From Halorientalis pallida (GTDB lineage Archaea > Halobacteriota > Halobacteria > Halobacteriales > Haloarculaceae): 64,000 bases of DNA. The DNA lies in contig NZ_RDFA01000005.1 of NCBI RefSeq assembly GCF_004118325.1, positions 248,001-312,000 of the forward strand, in the 5' to 3' direction. Positions 26,556 to 34,657 of the stretch are shown piece by piece. Numbering within the stretch: position 1 is the first letter of the stretch; every line of letters begins with the position of its first letter. The notes under the pieces were generated by a model, which saw only the letters and a program-made list of their open reading frames with translations, ran no database searches and was not told the origin of the DNA. Made by a program: the position numbers and the translations under genes.

Positions 26556-27317
26556 ATGGTCGTGATCGACATCAACTGCGACATGGGTGAGAGTTTCGGC
26601 AACTACACGATGGGTAACGACGCGGCGGTGATGCCCTACATAACGTCGGCGAACATCGCTGGTGGTTTCCACGCCGGTGACCCGCATGTCATGGACGAGA
26701 CGGTCGCACTCGCCGCCGAACACGGCGTCAATGTCGGCATCCATCCCGGGCTGCCGGACATCATGGGGTTCGGCCGGCGAACGATGGACGCGACACCCGC
26801 GGAGGTGCGTGACTACGTCGTCTACCAACTCGGCGCGCTCCGGGCGGTCGCCGAATGCCACGACGTTACCTTCCAACACGTCAAGCCCCACGGGGCGATG
26901 TACTCGATGCTCTCGGAGAGCCCCGACCACGCGCGGGCGGTCATGGAGGCGATCCTAGAAGTCGACGACGACCTCGTCTACCTCGCGACCGACAGCAACA
27001 TTTACGAAGTGACCGAGGAGTACGACGACCTGCGCGCCATCTTCGAGGGGTACGTCGATCTCGAGTACAATGCCGACCGGAGTCTCATCATCGAACAGGA
27101 GAAAGACAGCCGCGACCCGGACCTCGTCGCCGAGCGGTTCGTCGACATCGCCACCGAAGGGCAGGTCGAGGCCGCGAACGGCGAGACGATAGACGTCCCC
27201 GCCGAGAGCATCTGCATCCACGGCGATGGCCCCAACCCGGTCGAACTCCTCGAGGCAATACAGGACGCAGCAGACGACCACGGGATCGAGACGGCACCGC
27301 TGTCGGAAATCGCCTGA
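26556..27317 (+). CDS. pxpA: 5-oxoprolinase subunit A (LamB/YcsF family)
   Basis: 253-aa LamB/YcsF protein, the PxpA subunit of the prokaryotic 5-oxoprolinase PxpABC that converts pyroglutamate to glutamate with ATP. The signature IDINCDMGESFGNYTMGND opens the protein, followed by SANIAGGFHAGDP, GIHPGLPDIMGFGRR and QHVKPHGAMY. CIHGDGPNPVELL is near the end. Other subunits, PxpB and PxpC, lie downstream beyond an inserted antisense aminotransferase gene. In this setting it could act on another lactam, since biotin carboxylase genes are linked. Confidence 0.88.
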   Translation: MVVIDINCDMGESFGNYTMGNDAAVMPYITSANIAGGFHAGDPHVMDETVALAAEHGVNVGIHPGLPDIMGFGRRTMDATPAEVRDYVVYQLGALRAVAECHDVTFQHVKPHGAMYSMLSESPDHARAVMEAILEVDDDLVYLATDSNIYEVTEEYDDLRAIFEGYVDLEYNADRSLIIEQEKDSRDPDLVAERFVDIATEGQVEAANGETIDVPAESICIHGDGPNPVELLEAIQDAADDHGIETAPLSEIA

Positions 27318-27333
27318 GAGGGGTACTCGTACG

Positions 27334-27402
27334 AACTGAGACACGGGCCGATCGGGGACTCGGAACGGCGTCGTCATCGCCCGTCCACGAGCGTTCGGCT
27401 GG
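27334..27402 (+). repeat. 69-nt intergenic repeat, copy 2
   Basis: Second copy of the element at 6118-6186, in the space between convergent pxpA and aminotransferase genes. It keeps aactgagacac and ccacgagcgttcggctgg. The palindrome arm has one change (cgcccgt against acgagcg), still able to pair through G-U. Confidence 0.7.
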
Positions 27403-27419
27403 TTACGAGAACTCCCTGA

Positions 27420-27497
27420 GACGAGATGTCGTCACTGTACCCCGGTCGACCGCCCGCCTTCGGGCGGTCGATATGGAGATAGCGGACAGCAGTCCGC
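27420..27497 (-). repeat. Post-stop repeat with stem-loop, reverse copy
   Basis: Reverse complement reads gcggactgctgtccgc, then CGACCGCC-loop-GGCGGTCG (27447-27470, 8-bp perfect stem; inner C(TTCG)G possible), then a tail resembling gggtacagtgacg. It matches the order of parts at 19416-19486. Adjacent to the 69-nt repeat, so the two families may be parts of one larger element. Confidence 0.55.
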
Positions 27498-27574
27498 CCG
27501 CGACGGACGGCGGCAACGGCCGAACGATGGCGTGCGGTCGATCCAGCAGCGTTCTCCAGTGATCCGTACGAGAC

Positions 27575-28900
27575 CTACGCACTAACCGCGTCGAACGCGT
27601 CGCGGAGCGCCTCGACGCTCTCTTCGAGTTGAGCCTGCGAGATGGTCAGTGGTGGCTGGAACCGCATCACGTTCTTGTGGAAGCCGCCGAGGCCCATGAT
27701 GATCTGTTCCTCCCGGAGGTGGTCGTTGACCTTCTTCGCGAGTTTCGGCGCCGGCTCCGACGCGACGTCCATCGGTCCGGTGTCGCCGTCCGGATGCACG
27801 AGTTCGAGCCCACGCATCAATCCGAGGCCGCGGGCCTCACCGACGACGTCGTATTCGGACTCGAGCGCGTTCAGTTCCTCACCGAGCCACTCCCCCTGTT
27901 CGCGGGCGTTGTCGACGATACCCCCCTGGAGCGCGTCGATGGTCGCGCCGGCAGCAGCACATGCAACGGGGTTGCCGCCGAACGTCGAGAGGTGGTCCCC
28001 GGATTCGAAGGCGTCGGCAACCTCCTCGCGAGCGGTGAACGCACCCAGCGGGAGCCCGTTGGCGATACCTTTCGCCTGTGGCATAATGTCAGGGACCACA
28101 CCGTAGTGATCGACGCCCCACATCTCACCGGTGCGGCCGTAGCCGGTCTGCACCTCGTCGACGATGAGCAGCGCATCCCGCTCGTGGGCGGCCGACTGCA
28201 CCTTCGAGAGCCAGCCCTCCGGCGGCGTAACCAGCCCGGCCTCGCCCATGACGGGTTCGACCACGACCGCTGCGAGGTCGTCGGCGGTGTGAGTGTCGAT
28301 GACCCGTTCGATATCGTCCGCGCAGGCGGTCGAACACGGTCCGCCGTCACACATCTGACAACGGTACGCGTAGGGCGGGGCGGCGTGAGCGACGTCGTTG
28401 AGAGTCGGAGCCATCTCCGATTTGTAGCTTTTGTTGCCCGTCAGCGCGAGGCTGCCGAGCGTCCGGCCGTGAAAGCCCATCTCCAGCGCGACGATCTCTT
28501 TGCTCCCGGTGTACTTCCGGGCGAGTTTGACCGCCCCCTCGACGGCCTCGGTGCCCGAGTTACAGAAGAAGGACTTCTTGAGGTCGCCGGGGGTCACCTC
28601 GGCGAGTTTCTCCGCGAGGTCGGAGACGGGTTTGCTGGGGTGGAGGTAGGAGCAGCCGTGGATGTACTCGTCGAGTTGTTCGTGGGCGGCGTCGACCATC
28701 TCCTCGTGTCCGTGGCCCGCGTTCGTCACGGAGATACCCGAGAACACGTCGAGATATTCGTTGCCGTCGTAGTCCTCGACGTAACAGCCTTCGGCTCGTT
28801 TTATCGGTACGTCGAGTGACTTCCAGATCGGCATCATGTACTCGTCGTAGCTTGATTCGACGTCCTGGTTGCTGAGCGGGGGTCTGGTCTGTTCAGACAT
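27575..28900 (-). CDS. Class III aminotransferase (PLP-dependent)
   Basis: 441-aa class III (omega) aminotransferase, transferring an amino group to a keto acid. PLP-site features: CNSGTEAVEGAVKLARKYTG, GFHGRTLGSLALTG, IVDEVQTGYGRTGEMWG and the Schiff-base Lys277 in PQAKGIANGLPLGAF. A Cys cluster (181, 184, 189, 193; CQMCDGGPCSTAC) sits in a loop and might bind metal. With hydantoinase and ureidopropionase-like genes nearby, beta-alanine or 3-aminoisobutyrate to pyruvate transfer is plausible. It converges on pxpA and is divergent from pxpB. Confidence 0.87.
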   Translation of the reverse strand: MSEQTRPPLSNQDVESSYDEYMMPIWKSLDVPIKRAEGCYVEDYDGNEYLDVFSGISVTNAGHGHEEMVDAAHEQLDEYIHGCSYLHPSKPVSDLAEKLAEVTPGDLKKSFFCNSGTEAVEGAVKLARKYTGSKEIVALEMGFHGRTLGSLALTGNKSYKSEMAPTLNDVAHAAPPYAYRCQMCDGGPCSTACADDIERVIDTHTADDLAAVVVEPVMGEAGLVTPPEGWLSKVQSAAHERDALLIVDEVQTGYGRTGEMWGVDHYGVVPDIMPQAKGIANGLPLGAFTAREEVADAFESGDHLSTFGGNPVACAAAGATIDALQGGIVDNAREQGEWLGEELNALESEYDVVGEARGLGLMRGLELVHPDGDTGPMDVASEPAPKLAKKVNDHLREEQIIMGLGGFHKNVMRFQPPLTISQAQLEESVEALRDAFDAVSA

Positions 28901-28950
28901 GTGGATTCATCCGGTCGGTGTGACCAACGTGTACAAACTGCAAGTGGCGC

Positions 28951-28965
28951 GAAATATAAAAAGCT
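28951..28965 (-). promoter_or_regulatory. TATA-like block of aminotransferase gene
   Basis: gaaatataaaaagct, read on the reverse strand as agctttttatatttc, 51-65 nt upstream of ATG 28900. This spacing implies a short untranslated leader. The pxpB TATA element (acttatatg, 28998-29006) lies next to it on the other strand. Confidence 0.45.
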
Positions 28966-29035
28966 AGTTTCTCACCCTGGGGGTCACAGCCACCGGTACT
29001 TATATGATCGTAATCACAGTATACTATGCGTGTCA

Positions 29036-29938
29036 ATGGGCGAATCAAGAATAGAGCGGCAGTCGCTCCCGTCACCTCGATACGAGTACGGGGCCGACGA
29101 TCACGTGTTCGTCGAGCTCGCGGAGTCGATGAGCTTCACCGCGAACTTCAAAGCACAGGCAATCACACAGGAGGTCAGGGGTCGGGACCTCCCCGGCATC
29201 GTCGAGGTCGCCCCGTCGAACGCATCGTACCTCATCCATTTCGACCCCGGTCAGATTCAGCCGGACGACCTCATCGAGGACCTCCGAGACATCGAGGACG
29301 AAATCGATCTCACCGAGTACACCTGGGAAGCACGTGTCATCGACATCCCGGTGTTGTACGACGACCCGTGGACACACGAGACGCTGATGAAGTTCCGGGA
29401 CCGCCATCAGGACCCAGACGCAACCGACCTGGAGTACTCCGCCCGCATCAACGGCTTCGACGGCCCCGAGGAGTTCATCGAAGCCCACGCCGGTGCGCCG
29501 CATATGGTCACGATGGTCGGGTTCGTCCCCGGGCTACCGTGGACTTTCCAGATGGTCCCGCGCGACCAGCAGATCGAGGTCCCGAAGTACGTCCAGCCCC
29601 GCACCGAGACGCCGAGCCGCGCCGTCGGCTTCGGCGGTGCGTTCACCGCCATCTACCCCGTGCAGGGAGCCGGTGGCTACCAGTTGTTCGGTCGAACGCC
29701 GGTCGAGGTACTCGACGTCGGGCAGGAACTCGACACCTTCGCCGACTCGATGGTCCTTCCCAACCCCGGCGACATCATCAACTTCCGGCGCATCGACCGC
29801 GACGAATACGACAGCATCCGCGAAGAAGTCGAGTCCGGTGAGTACGGGTACGACATTGGCACTGTCGACTTCGAGCCCGAGGAGTTCTTCGAGCGACCGG
29901 AGTCTTACACCCAGCAACTCACGGAGGTGCTCGACTGA
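29036..29938 (+). CDS. pxpB: 5-oxoprolinase subunit B-like (AHS1/KipI domain)
   Basis: 300-aa PxpB/KipI-type protein (allophanate hydrolase subunit 1 domain), one half of the carboxyltransferase-like pair also fused in urea carboxylase. Seen are the N-terminal PRYEYGADDHVFVEL, a MVGFVPGLPWTF motif (GFxPGxP, family hallmark) near residue 166, TPSRAVGFGGAFTAIYP and GGYQLFGRTP. It is about 60 residues longer than many PxpB proteins, at both ends. Start is ATG 29036 (the frame is open to 28901). The stop shares one base with the pxpC ATG. Confidence 0.87.
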   Translation: MGESRIERQSLPSPRYEYGADDHVFVELAESMSFTANFKAQAITQEVRGRDLPGIVEVAPSNASYLIHFDPGQIQPDDLIEDLRDIEDEIDLTEYTWEARVIDIPVLYDDPWTHETLMKFRDRHQDPDATDLEYSARINGFDGPEEFIEAHAGAPHMVTMVGFVPGLPWTFQMVPRDQQIEVPKYVQPRTETPSRAVGFGGAFTAIYPVQGAGGYQLFGRTPVEVLDVGQELDTFADSMVLPNPGDIINFRRIDRDEYDSIREEVESGEYGYDIGTVDFEPEEFFERPESYTQQLTEVLD

Positions 29939-30912
29939 TGCTTCGAATCAAGGAAGGTGGTCTCTCGACGACGGTCCAAGACACCGGACGCTTCGGCAAC
30001 TACCACATCGGTATGCCCCCGTCAGGTGCGGTCGACCAGTACGCTCATCGTATCGCCAACTTCCTGGTCGGCAACGAGGCCGACGCGGCCACCCTGGAGA
30101 TGACGTACAGCGGGCCGACCCTGGAGTTCGAGGAGGATGCGCTGATCGCCGTCTGCGGGGCGGACATGTCACCGTCACTCGACGGCGAGGCAGTGTCCAC
30201 CTGGACCGCGATCGGCGTGGATGCCGGTCAGAGCCTGGAGTTCCAGTTCGCCACCGAGGGCGCACGGGCCTACCTCGCCGTCGCCGGCGGTGTCGACGTC
30301 GAGCAAGTGATGGAGAGCCGGGCGACGTACACGCTCATCGGAATCGGCGGCTACGAGGGCCGGACACTCGAAGCAGGCGACGAACTCCCGGTCGGCGAGC
30401 CAGCGGCCGACGCCCAGGAGGGCGCGACTGTGGACGACGACGTGGTACCCGACTACGGTTCCGAGGACACGATCCGCGTCGTGATGGGGCTGTGTGACTA
30501 CCGCCTGACCGACGAAGGCAGGGACGTCCTGCTCGGCACGCAGTGGAAGATAAGCGACGAGGCGGATCGAGTCGGTTACCGGCTCGACGCCGACGTCGAC
30601 ATTCAGGATCTCTTCGAGGAACGTGAACAGCCCTTCGGCGCGGGGACGGACCCGACGAACGTCGTCGACCTCGGGTACCCGATCGGGTCGATACAGATGG
30701 CGGGCCAGCCGATCGTCCTGATGCGCGACGCCGTCACCGGTGGCGGGTACGCCACGGTCGGTACCGTCGTCAGTCCGGACCGCGGCACCCTGGCACAGGG
30801 CCGTTCCCACGAGACGGTCACGTTCGAATCAGTCTCTGTCGACGAGGCCCTCACGATCAGGGAATCCTGGAACGACCAACTCGACGCGCTCCGCGAGGAA
30901 CTTCTGGGCTGA
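29938..30912 (+). CDS. pxpC: 5-oxoprolinase subunit C-like (AHS2/biotin-dependent carboxyltransferase family)
   Basis: 324-aa PxpC/KipA-type protein (allophanate hydrolase subunit 2 domain). Typical motifs are GLSTTVQDTGRFG at the N-terminus, GMPPSGAVDQYAHRIAN, LEMTYSGPTLEF, and GYPIGSIQMAGQPIVLMRDAVTGGGYAT near the C-terminus. It overlaps pxpB by one base (TGATG), so the two are cotranslated and likely form the usual PxpBC complex. In urea carboxylase this domain pair transfers the carboxyl group; linked biotin genes make that activity possible here. Confidence 0.88.
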   Translation: MLRIKEGGLSTTVQDTGRFGNYHIGMPPSGAVDQYAHRIANFLVGNEADAATLEMTYSGPTLEFEEDALIAVCGADMSPSLDGEAVSTWTAIGVDAGQSLEFQFATEGARAYLAVAGGVDVEQVMESRATYTLIGIGGYEGRTLEAGDELPVGEPAADAQEGATVDDDVVPDYGSEDTIRVVMGLCDYRLTDEGRDVLLGTQWKISDEADRVGYRLDADVDIQDLFEEREQPFGAGTDPTNVVDLGYPIGSIQMAGQPIVLMRDAVTGGGYATVGTVVSPDRGTLAQGRSHETVTFESVSVDEALTIRESWNDQLDALREELLG

Positions 30913-31150
30913 TACGGACTGCTGGACGTCGCTTCCACCACGGACGTACATCGGATCACGTCCGACAGTCCTCGCAGTCCGACAGGGGTGCACAACTCCC
31001 CTGTGCCGGTGGGCTACAGCCGTGCCACGCACTGGGATATCGACCCTACACGTCTCGATTCCGTCCGGGTAATCCCGATCTTTCGCTTCCCGGAAGTCGA
31101 ACGGACGGCCGGCACCGAGGGACACCTGACTCCCCGTGGTCAGAAGGGGC

Positions 31151-31160
31151 AAAATATATA
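31151..31160 (+). promoter_or_regulatory. TATA box of biotin carrier gene
   Basis: aaaatatata about 37 nt before ATG 31193. It gives the carrier/carboxylase pair a promoter separate from pxpBC, 280 nt after the pxpC stop. A partial post-stop repeat (tacggactgctggacgtc) begins at 30914. Confidence 0.55.
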
Positions 31161-31192
31161 CTCGTTCACGCTGTGGACTTTCACACTACAGA

Positions 31193-31441
31193 ATGGCTGA
31201 CAATGTTATCATCGAAGCGCCGATGCCGGGTGTATTCTATCGGCGTCCAGATCCAGAGGAACCGGTCTTTGCCGAAGAGGGCGACGACGTCGACGCGGGC
31301 GACAAGGTCGCACTCATCGGCGTCATGAAGAGCTTCCACGACGTCACTGTCGATACTGACGGCGTCGTCACCGAATTTCTCGTCGACAACGAGAGCGAAG
31401 TGGAGGCGGGCGACGCACTCCTGACCGTTGCCCCGTCCTAA
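31193..31441 (+). CDS. accB: Biotin carboxyl carrier protein (stand-alone)
   Basis: 82-aa biotinyl/lipoyl domain carrying the biotin that shuttles carboxyl groups between carboxylase and carboxyltransferase. The biotinylation motif is GVMKSFHDV with the acceptor Lys at about residue 45; VMKS replaces the common AMKM. It starts APMPGVFYRRPDPEEPVF and ends EAGDALLTVAPS. There is no N-terminal Pro/Ala linker, so it is a bare domain. It precedes the biotin carboxylase gene by 48 nt. Partners are probably that carboxylase and PxpBC-like proteins; the symbol denotes the family. Confidence 0.85.
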   Translation: MADNVIIEAPMPGVFYRRPDPEEPVFAEEGDDVDAGDKVALIGVMKSFHDVTVDTDGVVTEFLVDNESEVEAGDALLTVAPS

Positions 31442-31489
31442 CGGTCGACTATCAGTAATTGTTTAGTAGGTTTCTGCCCTCCCTCCGAT

Positions 31490-32833
31490 GTGTTCGAGAA
31501 AGTCCTCATCGCCAACAGAGGCGAAATCGCGATCAGAATCATCCAAGCCTGCCGGGAACTCGGCGTCACCCCCGTCGCGATCTACAGTGATACCGACGAG
31601 AACGCGAAACACGTCAGGCTGGCCGACGAGGCATACAACGTCGGCGGCTCCGTCGCCCGTAAGAGCTACCTCGACGGAGAGACCATCATCGACACCGCTG
31701 AGAGAGCCGATGCAGGGGCCATCCACCCTGGATACGGCTTTCTCGCGGAGAACGCCGACTTCGCGCGAGCGGTCGAGGAAAGCGAGTGTACGTGGGTCGG
31801 GCCGCCCAGCGACATCATGGAACAGTTCGGCGAGAAGACCCAAGCCAGAAACCTGATGGCGGAAACTGGAGTCCCGATCGTCCCCGGAACGACGGATTCC
31901 ATCGAGAGTGCCGACGCGGTGCGCGAGTTCGGTGACGAGCACGGCTTCCCGGTCGCGATCAAAGCCGCCGGGGGCGGCGGCGGCCGTGGGATGCGGGTGG
32001 TCGAACGCGACGACGACATAGATAGCGAATTCGAGGAGGCACGCCAGGAGGCCGAGGCGTACTTTAGTAATCCCGACGTCTACGTCGAGCGCTTCCTCGA
32101 CGACCCGAAACACATCGAAGTCCAGGTGCTTGCTGACGAACACGGGAACGTGCGCCATCTCGGCGAACGAGACTGCAGCACTCAGCGGCGACAGCAGAAG
32201 CTCATCGAAGAGACTCCGTCGCCGGCGCTCGACGACGAGCAGCGGGCAGCGCTCTGCGAGACAGCGCGACAGGGTGTCGCGGAGGCCGGTTACGTGAACG
32301 CCGGGACCGTCGAGTTCCTCTACCAGGACGGCGAGTACTACTTCATCGAGGTCAACGCCCGCATCCAGGTCGAACATACGGTCTCCGAGGCTGTGACTGG
32401 CATCGATATCGTGAAATGGCAACTCCGCATCGCGGCGGGCGAGGAACTCGACTTCGACCAGTCGGCGGTCGAACCCCGTGACGCGGCCATCGAATTCCGC
32501 ATCAACGCCGAGGACCCGTCGGAAGGGTTCGAACCGATGCCGGGCACCATCGAGAGCTACCGCCCGCCACGCGGAATCGGTATCCGCGTCGACGACGGGG
32601 TCGACGAGGGCGACGACATTGCCCCCTTCTACGACTCGATGTTCGGGAAGTTCGTCGTCACTGGTCAGACACGCGAAGAGGCGATAGAACGGAGCAAGCG
32701 CGCTCTCGACGAGACGACTATCGAGGGTGTTCCAACGACGATTCCGTTCCACCAGCAGGTGCTCGGCGACGAGCAGTTCCGTCGGGCAGAACACTCGACG
32801 ACGTACGTCGAGGAACAGCTCGATCTCGAATGA
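31490..32833 (+). CDS. accC: Biotin carboxylase (AccC-like)
   Basis: 447-aa ATP-grasp biotin carboxylase. Seen are [31 protein letters not shown], the glycine-rich ATP loop [48 protein letters not shown] and the metal/active-site [20 protein letters not shown]. It starts with GTG 31490, about 24 nt after a TATA-like tttagta. No classical AccD-type carboxyltransferase is nearby; PxpB and PxpC supply the closest carboxyltransferase-like domains. That arrangement is that of urea carboxylase split into separate genes. Confidence 0.9.
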   Translation: MFEKVLIANRGEIAIRIIQACRELGVTPVAIYSDTDENAKHVRLADEAYNVGGSVARKSYLDGETIIDTAERADAGAIHPGYGFLAENADFARAVEESECTWVGPPSDIMEQFGEKTQARNLMAETGVPIVPGTTDSIESADAVREFGDEHGFPVAIKAAGGGGGRGMRVVERDDDIDSEFEEARQEAEAYFSNPDVYVERFLDDPKHIEVQVLADEHGNVRHLGERDCSTQRRQQKLIEETPSPALDDEQRAALCETARQGVAEAGYVNAGTVEFLYQDGEYYFIEVNARIQVEHTVSEAVTGIDIVKWQLRIAAGEELDFDQSAVEPRDAAIEFRINAEDPSEGFEPMPGTIESYRPPRGIGIRVDDGVDEGDDIAPFYDSMFGKFVVTGQTREEAIERSKRALDETTIEGVPTTIPFHQQVLGDEQFRRAEHSTTYVEEQLDLE

Positions 32834-32835
32834 GG

Positions 32836-32905
32836 CAGACGGACTAGTCTACTCGTGTCCCGGCAGACAGCCCGCAGTCAGGCGGTCGTCGCGGTACACA
32901 CGTAC
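32836..32905 (+). repeat. Post-stop intergenic repeat
   Basis: Begins 3 nt after the biotin carboxylase stop (gcagacggactagtct), continues gcccgcagtcaggcggtcgt and cgcggtacaca. About 26 of 31 bases match the 3' half of the copy at 19416-19486, but the hairpin loop has diverged. Its reverse occurs at 10539-10568. Confidence 0.55.
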
Positions 32906-32916
32906 GACATTCCGTC

Positions 32917-33672
32917 TCAGTGCATCGCGTCGCCGCCATCCGGACTCAGCACCTGTCCGGTGTAGTAGGAGCCGTCCTCGCCGGCCAGGAAGACGGCAGT
33001 CGGCACCACGTCTTCGACGGTCCCGAGCCGGTCCATCGGGAGTTCCGCTTCTTTGGCCTCGCGCCACTCCTCGCTGATATCGTCAAGCAGGTCGGTCTCG
33101 ACCGGGCCGGGCGCGATCGCGTTGACCCGTACCTCGGGCGACACCTCCCGGGCGAGTGCCCGCGTAAAGGAGATGACACCGCCTTTCGCCGCCGAGTAGT
33201 GCACCAGTTCCTCGCCACCCTTGATCCCCAGCTGCGAGGCGACGTTGACGACGGACCCCTCGCCCGACTCGAGCATGCCGGGGAGGGCAAAGCGGGTCGC
33301 GAGGAACACCCCACGGAGGTCGACTGCCATCGTCTCGTCCCACATCTCGACTGGCATGTCGGCCAATTCGGACTGGGTCAGGATGCCAGCGTTGTTGACG
33401 AGGACGTCGACGGTTCCCCACTCGGCCTCGAAAGTCTCGATCATCGACTGGACGCTGTCGGCGTCCGAGACGTCCCCTTCCAGGGTCATCGCGGTACCGC
33501 CGTTGCTCTCTATCGTGTCGACGACGTCGGCAGCCACCTCGCGCTCGCCGTCGCCCGGCGGGTGGTTCACCGCGACGCGGGCGCCCGCCTCGGCGAGACC
33601 CTCTGCGATTCCACGACCGATACCACGGCTCGCACCGGTGACTAGTGCGTTTGCTTCGCCCAGCTGTGTCAT
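32917..33672 (-). CDS. SDR family oxidoreductase
   Basis: 251-aa classical short-chain dehydrogenase/reductase. Rossmann motif TGASRGIGRGIAEGL at residues 13-27, NNAG at about 92, and the Ser-Tyr-Lys triad in NVASQLG and YSAAKGG near 157-161. The C-terminus SPDGGDAMH follows the usual GQVLSxDGG pattern. A TATA-like caaataaaa (33692-33700) lies about 24 nt upstream on the reverse strand. Substrate unknown; a hydroxy acid or malonate semialdehyde reductase role would fit the island but is a guess. Confidence 0.88.
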   Translation of the reverse strand: MTQLGEANALVTGASRGIGRGIAEGLAEAGARVAVNHPPGDGEREVAADVVDTIESNGGTAMTLEGDVSDADSVQSMIETFEAEWGTVDVLVNNAGILTQSELADMPVEMWDETMAVDLRGVFLATRFALPGMLESGEGSVVNVASQLGIKGGEELVHYSAAKGGVISFTRALAREVSPEVRVNAIAPGPVETDLLDDISEEWREAKEAELPMDRLGTVEDVVPTAVFLAGEDGSYYTGQVLSPDGGDAMH

Positions 33673-33727
33673 ACACCACCGTCTCAGCGGGCAAATAAAA
33701 ATGCTTTCCCAGCGATGTCGCCGCCGG

Positions 33728-34570
33728 TCAGCGCGAACTGTAGAAGATGATACCGCCAGCGACGGTCAGCAGAACCGTCGAGAAAACGGTAGTCACGGCA
33801 CCCAGAGCGAACAGCTCTGGAGTGGCCCTCGTCCCGGTTGCGACCGCGAAGATCTGAATCGGGAGCGTGTTGTCCTGGCCGACCAGCAACAGTCCCCGGG
33901 TCGCCTCGTTGTACGAGAGGGTAAACGCGAACACGGCTGCCCCGAGGACGGTCGGTGCGATCTGTGGCAAGACTATCTCGCGGAACCGGACCCACCGGGA
34001 CGCACCCATAACTCGGGCGGCCTGTTCGTTCTCCGCGAGGTTTCTGGGGAACCCGGCCAGCAGGATGATGACCGCGAACGGTACCGTCCAGACGACGTGG
34101 ACCGGTGTCGCTAACCAGAGCCCGGACTCGAACCCGGCCAGATCTGACAGGGTCAGCGATGCACCCACACCGTAGGTGATACCGGGCGTGATGATCCCGA
34201 GGATGAGCAGGTACAGCAGTCCTCGCTGCCCCCAGAAGTCGTAGCGATAGGCCAGCGCAGCCGCCGTCGACAGCACTGTCGCGATGACGGTGACGACCAG
34301 TGCGAGTTGCAGCGACCGCACCGTCGCGTCGATTATCGTCTGGTTCTCGAAGAGGATAGTGTACCACTCCGTGGTGAACCCGACGAACGGGAACGTCAGC
34401 CCACCACTGTTGAACGAGAACGCGATGAGTGAGAGGATCGGTGCGTAAATGTACAGTATCATGAACGAGACGAAGACGACGAGAAGCCGCCTGACGTTCA
34501 GCGCCTCCGAGAGGCGAGCCAGCAAGGAGTCGTTGCTGGTGCTAGACCGTGTCGTGGTTTCGGCTGCCAT
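33728..34570 (-). CDS. ABC transporter permease, PotC-like
   Basis: 280-aa membrane permease with six hydrophobic segments, of the spermidine/putrescine-type BPD family. The ATPase-docking EAA loop reads EQAARVMGASRWVRFREIVLPQIAP near residue 190-215 (quoted in part). Start is ATG 34570, 28 nt after a reverse-strand TATA-like element (gttttaagtc, 34594-34603), so it has its own promoter. The partner permease (36414) is separated from it by an antisense chaperonin gene. Confidence 0.85.
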   Translation of the reverse strand: MAAETTTRSSTSNDSLLARLSEALNVRRLLVVFVSFMILYIYAPILSLIAFSFNSGGLTFPFVGFTTEWYTILFENQTIIDATVRSLQLALVVTVIATVLSTAAALAYRYDFWGQRGLLYLLILGIITPGITYGVGASLTLSDLAGFESGLWLATPVHVVWTVPFAVIILLAGFPRNLAENEQAARVMGASRWVRFREIVLPQIAPTVLGAAVFAFTLSYNEATRGLLLVGQDNTLPIQIFAVATGTRATPELFALGAVTTVFSTVLLTVAGGIIFYSSR

Positions 34571-34593
34571 TATACCCACACTGAACGTTCAAT

Positions 34594-34636
34594 GACTTAA
34601 AACCGACGGAGCGGGCGAGCGTTGGTGTTATATCAC
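34594..34636. promoter_or_regulatory. Back-to-back promoters of PotC-like permease and chaperonin
   Basis: Reverse-strand gttttaagtc (34594-34603) is 28 nt from the permease start; forward gttatatcac (34627-34636) is 27 nt before the chaperonin ATG 34658. The 87-nt divergent region contains nothing else obvious. Confidence 0.5.
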
Positions 34637-34657
34637 TCGGTTGCCTCGCTTCGGAGT

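Noticed and set aside
31463-32794. 443-residue reverse open frame
   Set aside because: Antisense of the biotin carboxylase, whose motifs are unmistakable; long antisense frames are normal in GC-rich haloarchaeal DNA.
19443-32905. CRISPR array
   Set aside because: The repeats found are few, widely spaced, differ in orientation and show no regular spacers; no cas genes are present.
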